From assembly GCA_034766995.1 (NCBI GenBank), contig CM068314.1, positions 11,395,701-11,459,700 of the forward strand: a stretch of DNA of 64,000 nucleotides, given 5' to 3'. The DNA comes from Acanthacorydalis orientalis. Its lineage: Eukaryota > Arthropoda > Insecta > Megaloptera > Corydalidae. Shown in pieces: positions 55,381-64,000 of this stretch. A program made the position numbers and the translations under genes. Every line of letters begins with the position of its first letter. Within the stretch, counting starts at the first letter, position 1. A model generated the notes under the pieces. That model ran no database searches. It worked only from the letters and a program-made list of their open reading frames with translations, and was not told the origin of the DNA.

Positions 55381-56559
55381 ACTAGTTTGGAATTTTTATA
55401 AAAATTTAAAAAAATTATGTGCAAACTTTAGAATTTTATTTCGATTTAAAATATTATTCTGATTACCTAGAAAACAATACTTCGTAAAGAATGAAATGAA
55501 TATAAAAAATTACGTTTAATATTTGTAAATAATAAAAAAGTATAATTTAAAAATCAATTTGTAAGAAATAAGACGATTACTATAAATTATATTTTTTTCC
55601 AATAATCTAAAAAATAAAACATTATGTGTAAAGAAATGAATTGTAATAACATATATTTTATTTATAAAATTTGTAGTCCATAATACAGAAAAGATATTTA
55701 ATTATTCTTACAGTGGATATATTGCCAATAGTTAGAGATAATCAATCGACAAACATTTACGATCTTTTTGCCAAAAGTGTGATATATTCTTTGATCAGGA
55801 ATTATTTTAAAATACTTTGGGAATTCCCACAACCTACACGTTTTCCTTCACCTCCTTAACATAACTGTGTATATAGAGGTGAATGACTTCAGTTATTTTT
55901 AACTGTTTTGAGAAGAAAAATGCAGTTAATGCATTATTAATAACATTACTAGTATGAAAACTCTGTCTCGAATATTATAATTTCTATTATTCTGAACATT
56001 TAAAAGTTATTTAGTTGATATTTTTTCAAAAATCAATTTTGTTTAATTATATATGTAATATTTTTCGATTTCAGATTCAAACCTTCTGAACATACATGGT
56101 AAGTGAAGACTTTAATTTTAAAAAATAGAATTCAATTAATTAAAAATAGCTTTTTGAAATAGATAAGTATTCATGACAACTATTTAATATTAACCCCTTC
56201 TACTGCAATTTATTTGCAGGCAATATTGCTCAGGTATACAATTTAAATTTTCTTAGTTTCATAGATCAGTGAATAACATAGAAACTTACATCTTTGTTGC
56301 TCAAACAGTTTGTTATTTGTCAACACCAATATTTATTTCATAAATTTTCATTGAATGATTTTAAATTTAAATAGATTATATATGTATAATAAAAACAAAG
56401 AAGTTGTCCTGAAATTTCTTGAACGCTTGACAAAAAATTAGTTCTAGTATTTGAATGGAAAAAAATATGCATTTGAATATAACGCTAATATACAAGGCAA
56501 CAATATATTATAGTGGAATTATATATTTATCCTCAACTATCTTCCCATATACTTGGATG

Positions 56560-57005
56560 CACTAGCAACCTTGAAGTGTATGATACTTCCCAAAACATTC
56601 CTGAAGATCTAGTCCTATTTGGCATCGTTTGCATTGCCAGGTTGTTTCACTTCTAATGTTATGCACACACATATTTTTGTTCGGTGTTGTTTATTAGCGG
56701 TTTGTAGGGTGTGTTCCGAAAAATGTGCTCATGCCGAGCTAGACTCGTCATTTCAGTAGAAGAGGTTAAACAAATTATTAACCGAATCCTCTAGGTCATA
56801 TGTATGTTTATTTCTTCTACAATCAGTTTCGACTTTTGTCATCTTCGTGTAAACTTTTAACTATTAATCTCGAGTTCAACATTTATTTGAATAAGACAAA
56901 AGTGGAAACAGGTCGTACAAGAAACGAATTCACTGATCTACAAGATTCGCATTTAACAATGAACACAGGTACATCGAAGACAAATGCAATAGAAACAAAT
57001 TATTA
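56560..57005. other. Balanced-composition stretch, possible old insertion
   Basis: Composition and codon-like texture differ from the surrounding intron. A plus-strand open frame at 56800-57006 (68 codons, ending T-G-R-T-R-N-E-F-T-D-L) is preceded by an R-L-V-I-S-V-E-E-V-K-Q-I-I like stretch near 56735-56780. This might be a worn transposon or retrocopy; I cannot name it. Confidence 0.25.
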
Positions 57006-58310
57006 AGTAGGATATTATCTATAGAAAGCATTTTAAATAAAAAATATTCAGACGATTCGGGTTAAAACACTTATAAAAACTTAACGATATATTATTTGTA
57101 TACAGAAATGAAAAGTATAAAGTATATTGTTAAAAATCAGCTAATAAAATGCTTATTCTGTACACAAACTAACACAGAAATAATAATACTACGGTTTTAT
57201 ATTAATTAGCACTTTTTAAAACTATTTATTTCGAATTACAAACTATTAGTGAATTAATTGTAATAACATAATTCTGGATTTTAAAATCATAGGTTATTTA
57301 AAAAAATGTTACTTAAAATCTAAGAATACTATCTCAAGTTGTGTTTGCTCAATGCTGTGGCTTAAAAGGTTAAGATCATTTATGAATACATTAAATATGT
57401 TGCTACAACTTACAACTAAGAAACATATTCCGAGTTTTTTCCAAGTGTGAAAAATTACAATAAATTCTGTTATAATCCTAAGTTTCTATCAAAGTTTCAG
57501 TGAATATTTACAAAGCCTCGTCCAAAAAGATATATGTTATATAATAGAAAAATAAATTCTTTCAAATTTTTGAAAAAGTATAATATTTATTTAATTCAAT
57601 CTTATTAAAAAAATTTTTTAATAAAAATGAATATTTTCTTATTCGATTAAGATTTTCAGTAATATCTTATAAAAAGTGTATTTTTATACGGTTTAGCACA
57701 GTTGTATTTTTTATTTGGTTAGTACTGTTTTAAATACATATTTAAAGCAAAGAATAGATTTTCATTAATGATTATTTTCGATTTAAATCCAGTTTTGTGA
57801 TAAAACATCTTAATTTTACAATGTAATACCTTTCAGTTGCTACTAAATTTGCAGGAAAACAAAAATACAAAATGTATTACAACAAAAGTAAACAAATATA
57901 ATTAAACTTGCTTGTAGATAAATATATAAATAATATCATATTTTAAGTGTTCAATAAATACAAGAATTTAAAAATATATTCGTAATTAAAATTAATTTTT
58001 AGTTATTAATGATTTTTAAAACGATTTTAATGGGAGATGCATATATGTTAAAATTGTTTGTGTTATACACATTTTGTAAATAATGCCAATTCATTATTTT
58101 CAATACATTTAATTTTCTTTCATATTTAAGCATGAACTGAACTGAAACATCTCATTTAAAACGAATCCTTAACTTTTATATAAATCATTTAAATAGAGAA
58201 ATAAAAATATATGTACATTAAAAAGATCGAATGTGTAGTATATGCAATTTTACAAGTAAAGTAATCTTCTAGTTCTAAAGATACAAATAAAAAAAATATA
58301 CGAGACTTAC

Positions 58311-58667
58311 TTTATTTGCTTCAGTAATAAATTGTTCTCCAAGACTCTTCACTTTATTGTAAAGTGGTTTCAATGCTAACCATTTCTCTTCCAGTTTTGT
58401 AATTGTACTTTCATTCAATCCTGCAGGATTCTTCTTAATCGTCTCTTCTAACGTATCCATCTCAGTTTCTAATTCATTTGCGTGTGTCAAAAATTTGACA
58501 TATTGTGCAGCTAAATCTAAACGAGCTTCTAGAAGATTCTTAATATTCACCCATCGATCATGTAACGATTCTACTTTCGAGTCAACTTCACGTCTTTGAT
58601 TTTCATCTAAATGCTCCAATATTTCTGGTAATGTCAGGAGCAATGCATTGATTTCAGTTCCTTTCGT
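58311..58667 (-). CDS. zormin: Zormin-like exon 5: spectrin-like repeat
   Basis: 119 codons, phase 0 to 0, about one spectrin repeat in length (repeats are about 106 residues). V-E-S-L-H-D-R-W-V-N-I-K-N-L-L-E-A-R-L is the A-helix tryptophan motif, and a second K-L-E-E-K-W-L-A-L-K-P-L lies near the end. The acceptor is TTATTACAG and the donor AAA|GTAAGT. Confidence 0.92.
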
Positions 58668-58743
58668 CTGTAATAAAATTTTGAACTCGTATATGTTTTT
58701 CAATAAATATTTTACATATCAGTTATTTTAAATTTTGAGTCTC

Positions 58744-59015
58744 ATATGAGGGTGATTTGAAATGTCCGCGGTCTAACATATCAGTAGCGGTAATATTTTT
58801 AATATTTGTGGTGCATTACAAAGCACAATATCTATATTATACATAAACTCAAAGTTTATAATTAATATTTCAAGCAGTTTGTTGCAAACATCAATTTAAA
58901 TAAAAGATAAAAGAACTGGAGCATCGTTGGATGTAGTGCATTAAAGTTCAGGAGGACTATATTTAAAAATAAAAGTAATTTAAAAACACAAGTTATATTC
59001 TTTAATAGTTAGGCT
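58744..59015 (+). mobile_element. Mariner family D, short deleted copy
   Basis: Starts 'gagggtgatttgaaatgtcc' and shares 'agcggtaatatttttaatat', 'gtgcattaaagttcaggagg' and the 'ttctttaatagttaggctg' end with the copy at 26682-27148. The transposase-coding part is lost. Confidence 0.65.
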
Positions 59016-59034
59016 GTGTGTGTGGCTAAGTTCT

Positions 59035-59290
59035 CTTTCACTAACAAATTTTTAACACAACCCAAAATCCATAAAAAAAACTTTATATTAAATATTTAAT
59101 AACTCATTACCGATCACTTTTGATTGTTCCTCATGTGTATTTCGATGTCAATAACATTATTTTCAGAATTTAAATTTTTCTATACCTTTCCGAGAATCGA
59201 TATTGAAACGGGTATAAAAATAATAATCTATTATGATTAGTTTTTTTATAGTTTGTGGGATGAATAAAAAAATCACTTAACTCTTTAAAT
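59035..59290. repeat. Fold-back MITE family B copy
   Basis: 'aataactcattaccgatcac', 'tttgattgttcctcatgtgt', 'ttatgattagtttttttata' and 'gtttgtgggatgaataaaaa' match the family arms and interior. Confidence 0.5.
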
Positions 59291-60406
59291 TATCAAAGTA
59301 CATATTATGTATTTTTCTGAGACAAAAATTGAACACCTTACGAATAATAAATTGGTATTCTGGAATAGTTTTTTACACGTTAGTTAACAATAGAAAATAC
59401 TTATCATTGTATAGAGTAGAAAAATTTGAAATGAAAAAATAAAAAAACGATTACTTTTATAAAAAAATTCAATATAAAGAATCCAATCGTTGATACTTCA
59501 TAAAAAAATAATAGTATTCATAACAGATATTTTAAAGAATTTATGAAATAGAAATTAAAAAACTATATTACACAAAATATTACTCTCTGTATTTCTATTG
59601 ATATTTGATGAAAACAATAAAACATCTCGTTCAAGGTAATTTAAAATAATCGAAAAAATAGAAAAAATGATAATGTAACGAAAATCATTTTAAACCAAAC
59701 ACTTTAATCTTTGATTAACAAGAAAATAATTCAATACAGACTCTAAATATTTGTATAATGATTTTTTTATTGAAGAGATTTTGATTCGAATGATAAAATA
59801 GAACCGTAACTTAAAACCAATTTATTTCTATACATAAAAAAGATGCATATCAAATTAATACAATTTCGTATACATCAATCTATCTATATGTGTGTGGTCT
59901 TATATTTTTTGTTCGCCTAAATAGCTTGCACTTAACATGCATGAAACATCACAGAATTTATATAAATCTTTGGAGTGGAAAAAAATATCATAAAAAATAC
60001 ATGTAATATGACGTTTTAATTTTATATAGATATTATATATTATACTTGAACTTGATGTATTATCATTAAAATAAAAAGGTTTGAAGTACGTTTTATCTTG
60101 TAAATTATAAATCGAGGAAAAATAGTTCCTTTTACTTGACAATATTATAATTTACTCATATCAGTAAAGACATTATTTTGAAATACTTAAAATAAATTGT
60201 TATAAAAGATGTATATTTGTATTCTTTTAGAATTCTATTGATAATTTCGGATTGATTTTATGCTATTTATCAATTTTTAAGTAAAAATTAAAGAATGATT
60301 TGTTTTCACATAAAATTTTCTTGAAAATAATAAAAGGATGTTAATGTCTTATATACTTTTTGTAAACATTATATACTTATAATAAACAATAATTTGTACT
60401 ACATAC

Positions 60407-60841
60407 CTGAATATCTTTAAGCAACTGATTATGCAAATCCAAAAAGTCTTTCGCCATAGGTAATACGCTTCCCATATCTTGGTGTCCTTGGAGAAAAGCT
60501 TCAGCGATACTACCGAGCCACAAATTCATTTCAGTCTGTTTCTCCATGAAAACTTTAAAGGCTTCGAGCATTCTTCTCTTTTCTTCTTTGTGCGCTACAC
60601 AAAGATTGTCCAAGAAAAGTTTTCGGTTTTCCAATTCTTCGATTTTTCTTTTAACACCGACGGCACCTTGACTGCCGCGTCCCACTGTGTCTAATAAAGA
60701 ATTACCATCTTTTATTGGTTGTGCAGTTATATCGTCAAGTGAATTAGCAATACGGGCATGAAGTCGTGCTAACTCTGGAGATATTGGAGATAGATCTGTG
60801 GATGTTAATTCTTGCTCGAGTTCATCTAGTTTTGATAATGC
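60407..60841 (-). CDS. zormin: Zormin-like exon 4: spectrin-like repeats
   Basis: 145 codons, phase 0 to 0: A-L-S-K-L-D-E-L-E-Q-E-L, a P-rich turn (L-S-P-I-S-P-E-L), a glycine-rich break (V-G-R-G-S-Q-G-A-V-G), then helix K-R-K-I-E-E-L-E-N-R-K and F-M-E-K-Q-T-E-M-N-L-W-L-G-S-I. The helical periodicity fits spectrin/plakin-type repeats. The G-R-G-S-Q-G loop is unusual for a repeat interior. The acceptor is CTTTTTCAG and the donor CAG|GTATGT. Confidence 0.9.
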
Positions 60842-60919
60842 CTGAAAAAGTTAGAAATAAAGATCTATTAGGTATCAATTACAGTTTTTACTATCGTGGC
60901 TAAAAATTATCCTGTGTTC

Positions 60920-61281
60920 ACTAACGAGCGAGTTAAAAATAAAGAGAAAAAATGTAGTATTTATGAAACACCGCTACTCAAAATCGTAGGAATTTTCGAA
61001 AACTAGTTTGGTTCTTGGTTTTTTCTAGTTAATTTGGCGTTAGGAAAAAAATTTTTGGTTTTCCACAGTGAGACGTTTTGTATACGCAACAGCGGCGACT
61101 AGTGTTAGCATTATCAAAAAAAATTCAAACGTGAATAAGACCTAGTCTGTTTTAAATTTTAAATTCATTTATTTTATTGAAATCCAAATCAATATCCGTA
61201 AAAAAAATATTTTTAGCAGAGAAAAAAATTTTCACAATTAATGTTATGTATACGCAACAGCGGCGCTTAATGGGTTAATAA
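60920..61281. mobile_element. Possible piggyBac-like MITE
   Basis: The 3' edge 'gcaacagcggcgcttaatgg' is followed by GTTAA, giving TTAACCCATTAAGCGCC on the reverse strand, the kind of end seen in piggyBac-type elements with TTAA targets. A related 'cactaacgagcgagttaa' lies at 60920-60937. Inside, 'gtatacgcaacagcggcg' occurs twice in direct order (about 61081 and 61250). No transposase. Tentative. Confidence 0.35.
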
Positions 61282-61519
61282 AACCTGTTTCTCAAGATTT
61301 TGATCAACGTCAACTTCTCATCAAGAAGATATACTGTTTTAAATAATGTATCTATTGAAGATGCATTTCCATGGAAATTTGATGAAATTGTCAGTAAAAA
61401 AACATTGTTCAAGATGTTAAACACGCTCAGATTCTAATTCCTGAAACTCTTTATCTCGTCCAAGTTAGTAATGTTCACAAAAAAAAACATGTTTAGTGCG
61501 TGTAAAGGGTACATGAATG

Positions 61520-61522
<3 letters not shown>

Positions 61523-61575
<53 letters not shown>
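61523..61575. repeat. (AT)n microsatellite
   Basis: AT run of about 53 bp. Confidence 0.95.
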
Positions 61576-61582
<7 letters not shown>

Positions 61583-61763
61583 GTGTGTATAAGATTGTTA
61601 GGATTTCTGTTATTTCTTACTTAAAAACGATTAAAAGAATATTTAAATATTTTAAAATCTCAACAAATTCGTTTTCTCTAAATGGTCAACGATTTCGATT
61701 ATAAAAAAAACCAATAGTCACAATCTTACATCTGAAACGCTACCACAAAACAGTGTTACGTAC

Positions 61764-62020
61764 ATCTTGTGCGGATCTGAAGAATGCAATGACCCTGTCG
61801 AGTAATGAATCCCTATTATCGAGGTCAGTTATGTAGTCGGAGCTCGATTCTAGTACCGCAAAAGACTTGGCGATCGCCTGCTCGCCCGCGAAACAACCCG
61901 ACGCAACGAGCTGTTCGGTCGCTTTCGTAATTTTTATCGCTCGTTCCTGAAGTTCTTTCGCCTCAGGCATCAATTTCTTGTGTTCGTGTGAGAGAAGTTC
62001 GGCACTGGCTGACGAATCAC
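61764..62020 (-). CDS. zormin: Zormin-like exon 3: helical repeat
   Basis: 257 nt, phase 1 to 0: D-S-S-A-S-A-E-L-L-S-H-E-H-K-K-L, A-K-E-L-Q-E-R-A-I-K-I-T, then D-Y-I-T-D-L-D-N-R-D-S-L-L-D-R-V-I-A-F-F. Helical and spectrin-like but without the A-helix tryptophan. Two overlapping GT sites exist; GAT|GTACGT is used because it restores phase 0 for exon 4. It is GC-richer than most exons here. Confidence 0.88.
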
Positions 62021-62414
62021 CTGAAGTATGATAACAGGTCAATATTAATTTGATCCATTTCTATATATGTACATGATATGAAAAGAAGCGATGACAGCGA
62101 ACCACAAAATTAACTCATAGAAAAAAATATAAATATATATGTATGTAAATTTGAAATGAACGAATTCGCAATTATAACTTGTAATTAGTTAGAAATATTG
62201 TTACTGTAAAAGGAAAGAAACCGTACAGTATATTTTTAATTACACTAACAATTATCTGTATCTATTATTAGGCAATATCGATATTAATTATTTTAATGTG
62301 ACTAAATCGGTTTATAGTTTGTAAATAATTGAGTAATACGGAAGATAGATAAATAAGAAGAGTATAATTACGATAGATAGATAAGAAGATTATAAATAAT
62401 TAAATATTTCTTAC
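62021..62414 (-). other. Intron 2
   Basis: 394 bp of AT-rich sequence; contains two near-identical 'gatagataa(a)taagaaga' stretches at about 62345 and 62375. Nothing else. Confidence 0.7.
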
Positions 62415-62603
62415 CGAGTTGATCACTATTTGCAAGTGCTTCACGTCTGTTGCTGAGAATCTCCTCGACATCTCGAAGATCACTAGCAAGAAGTGCCAAT
62501 GCGAGACATTGTTCTAATTGTGTTTTTCTATTCTGCCATGATAATTCTAGTAAACGTCTACGGTCGTGAAGATCCTCAAGCCATCTTTCTACTTGCGCGA
62601 TTG
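62415..62603 (-). CDS. zormin: Zormin-like exon 2: spectrin repeat helices
   Basis: 189 nt, phase 1 to 1: V-E-R-W-L-E-D-L-H-D-R-R-R-L-L-E-L-S-W-Q-N-R-K, then D-L-R-D-V-E-E-I-L-S-N-R-R-E-A-L. The W-L-E-D-L and L-S-W-Q-N-R pattern is a textbook spectrin repeat helix A/B. The acceptor is TTTTTATAG and the donor CTCG|GTAAGA. Confidence 0.92.
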
Positions 62604-62861
62604 CTATAAAAATTCAATAATATTTTTATATGCAAATTACTGTTTAGTGTATATTTTAAATAATCTAAGAAGTTGAATAAATGTCAAGAATAATATTTAT
62701 AATTATAGGAATAAAGTTTAAAAGAATTGTAAAGAAAAAAGTGTTTATAGAAAAAAAAACATTCAATTAGACAAAAAATAATTCATCTATAGCTATTTAT
62801 CTATATTATATAAAACAACAACCTAGCTGACAATATTGTAGTTTTTAAGAAAAAAAATTAC

Positions 62862-63288
62862 CTTGTTTGCACGAAACCTTGATTTTATCAGGTCTCGAAT
62901 CTAAAGTGCCTTCAGCAGCCAACTCTTTTAATTTAGCCAATAACTGGTTTCCTTGTTGTAACGCAACCATAAGAGATTCAAGTATAGATCGTCTAAGATC
63001 ATGAAGATTTGTTAAAAATTGTTTCACTGAATCGATATCGATCGGTATATCTGCTTCGCCGCAAGCCATTTCGAGAGCTTTCATACGTTCTTTACATTCA
63101 TCAGCTCTCATATGATACAAAACGTTCAAATCTAAGATCTGTTTTCGTAGTTCTAAATGGAAATTGACATCTTTCCATGCTTTTCCTAACGAATCGGCCA
63201 TGGCGGCGTATACTTCAGCTCGAGGTCTCTGCGTTGAAATAAGTTGGTCTGCTTGTCGAAGTAACTCTTCGACTGGGCTTTGTTTACT
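62862..63288 (-). CDS. zormin: Zormin-like exon 1 of window: spectrin-like repeats
   Basis: 427 nt, phase 0 to 1, begins S-K-Q-S-P-V-E-E-L-L-R-Q-A-D after an ATTATTACAG acceptor. It contains L-G-K-A-W-K-D-V-N-F-H-L-E-L-R-K-Q and A-D-E-C-K-E-R-M-K-A-L-E, then V-K-Q-F-L-T-N-L-H-D-L-R-R-S-I. About one and a third spectrin repeats. It is an internal exon; the gene start lies beyond 64000. Confidence 0.9.
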
Positions 63289-63394
63289 CTGTAATAATAA
63301 TAATATAAAAAAAATACTATTTAATAACATAGTTCTGACACTGTGGAACAATTCTTTAACTACACAAATAAACTTTTTTTTGATCATCAACAAC

Positions 63395-63570
63395 CAATAA
63401 ATGATTATTAATCATTTTTGATTCTTACTTATGATACCGATACCATTCTTGCAGCACTCAATTACAGAATAATTAAAAATTATCAATAATCATTTATTAA
63501 GAATTTTTGATCCTTTTTTTTATATTTTGTGGAGTGAAAAACAAACTCATGTACAAAAATACTATTTAAA
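63395..63570. repeat. Fold-back MITE family B copy
   Basis: Two inverted inner arms, 'aaatgattattaatcatttt' and 'aataatcatttattaagaat', and the right arm 'ttttgtggagtgaaaaacaa'. Confidence 0.55.
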
Positions 63571-63874
63571 AGTTTTAATTATACAGAACAAAGTCTCAAA
63601 TCGACTTACGAATAAATACTTAAAATAATCGAAAGAAGAATTTAATTTCAAATTTATTTAAAAATTCGAATTCTAAACACGTTTCCAACATTTACAAAAA
63701 TAATACTTTGAGCACATTATTCACGAATAGTTAATTTATTAAAATAATTGCAGATAGTCTTGTATTACCATATTTCTATTTTTAGATTTAACTGAATTTA
63801 AATCCGTTTGCGTCTCGAATAAACCAACAAACTATCAAATTAGTAATAACTAAAATGACATTGAATATATATGA

Positions 63875-63879
<5 letters not shown>

Positions 63880-63926
<47 letters not shown>
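63880..63926. repeat. (AT)n microsatellite
   Basis: AT run of about 47 bp. Confidence 0.95.
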
Positions 63927-63929
<3 letters not shown>

Positions 63930-64000
63930 AAGGCGGTTTGAAGAGTAACTTGGATCGTATACTCACTAAGGGAGAGGGGGATAACTGTATATGTATTCAT

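Larger units (their letters stand above)
50634..58310 (-). other. Intron 5, 7.7 kb
   Basis: Long AT-rich intron between two spectrin-type exons. It holds (AT)n tracts (52993-53024, 53562-53595, 53739-53790, 54325-54354, 54647-54691), a GC-rich module with a TA tail (53596-53640), a family C element (53818-54322), a GC-rich island (55285-55380) and a stretch of more balanced composition (56560-57005). No exon in the gene's frame was found; an internal promoter for shorter isoforms could lie here but is not visible. Confidence 0.65.
58668..60406 (-). other. Intron 4
   Basis: 1.7 kb of AT-rich DNA with a mariner family D fragment (58744-59015) and a MITE family B copy (59035-59290). Nothing coding. 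Confidence 0.75.
60842..61763 (-). other. Intron 3, with piggyBac-like ends and (AT)n
   Basis: 922 bp; contains the candidate element 60920-61281 and the (AT)n tract 61523-61575. No exon. Confidence 0.75.
63289..64000 (-). other. Intron, partial
   Basis: AT-rich, with a family B MITE copy (63395-63570) and an (AT)n tract (63880-63926). At the right edge a donor-like GTGAGTATAC (minus strand, 63966-63957) could end an exon at 63967-64000, but none of its frames looks spectrin-like, so it is not called. Confidence 0.6.

Noticed and set aside
56800..57006. 68-codon plus-strand frame as a real gene
   Set aside because: It is too short and matches nothing I recognise. Kept only as an unexplained stretch.
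63967..64000. Possible exon end at the right edge, donor GTGAGTATAC
   Set aside because: None of its frames resembles the spectrin-like protein, and no upstream sequence is available to test it.
1..64000. tRNA, rRNA, CRISPR or bacterial-type operon features
   Set aside because: No such structure was seen on scanning; the spliced muscle gene and mariner content show insect nuclear DNA.

Overview
This is AT-rich insect nuclear DNA, most likely from a hymenopteran (inference from base composition, mariner load and (AT)n tracts). It is dominated by one giant muscle gene on the minus strand. I could chain 21 exons between 63288 and 2194 with every splice phase agreeing. They encode about 4,043 residues, and the gene continues upstream beyond base 64000. 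From N to C terminus the encoded part contains: helical spectrin-like repeats (63288-48326); a charged/alanine-rich coiled coil made of four 44-residue repeats (exon 48220-47419); seven titin-type Ig domains (47419-43491); two huge proline-rich low-complexity exons (43337-40011 and 37772-36314); a conserved acidic/aromatic linker (35315-33952); an eighth Ig domain (33859-31985); and a short C-terminal exon (2315-2194).

The best identification is the zormin part of the insect sallimus (sls) locus. In Drosophila the 5' half of sls encodes zormin and then kettin, made as separate isoforms or joined to downstream sequence. The layout here fits that. The last zormin exon lies about 2.1 kb upstream of a minus-strand ATG at 60-62 that opens a glutamine-rich N-terminus running off the left edge, as expected for the kettin/Sls start. 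The TAA that closes zormin lies inside a perfect splice donor, so one sequence can either end zormin or splice on into kettin/Sls. A second possible end is a TGA at 40005 with a poly(A) signal behind it.

Layout, left to right: 1-62 kettin/Sls start; 63-2193 leader, promoter and spacer; 2194-2315 last zormin exon; 2316-31984 a 29.7-kb intron full of repeats; 31985-50633 the compact Ig and proline-rich exon cluster; 50634-58310 a 7.7-kb intron; 58311-63288 spectrin-type exons; 63289-64000 intron.

The introns hold several mobile-element families: (A) mariner copies sharing one internal deletion that keeps only the DNA-binding part of the transposase; (B) an AT-rich fold-back MITE in about eleven copies; (C) ~500-bp elements with TTAGGTGTA ends, often beside (TA)n; (D) another mariner with a catalytic-region remnant; a pogo/Tigger-like MITE; piggyBac-like ends; several long hairpins; and a tandem 0.5-kb duplication. 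The most striking structure is at 16232-17311. An inverted copy of the gene's own Ig exon end, its intron and the mariner inside that intron is bounded on its left by a second mariner 5' end. I saw no rRNA or CRISPR, recognised no tRNA, and saw no second complete protein gene.
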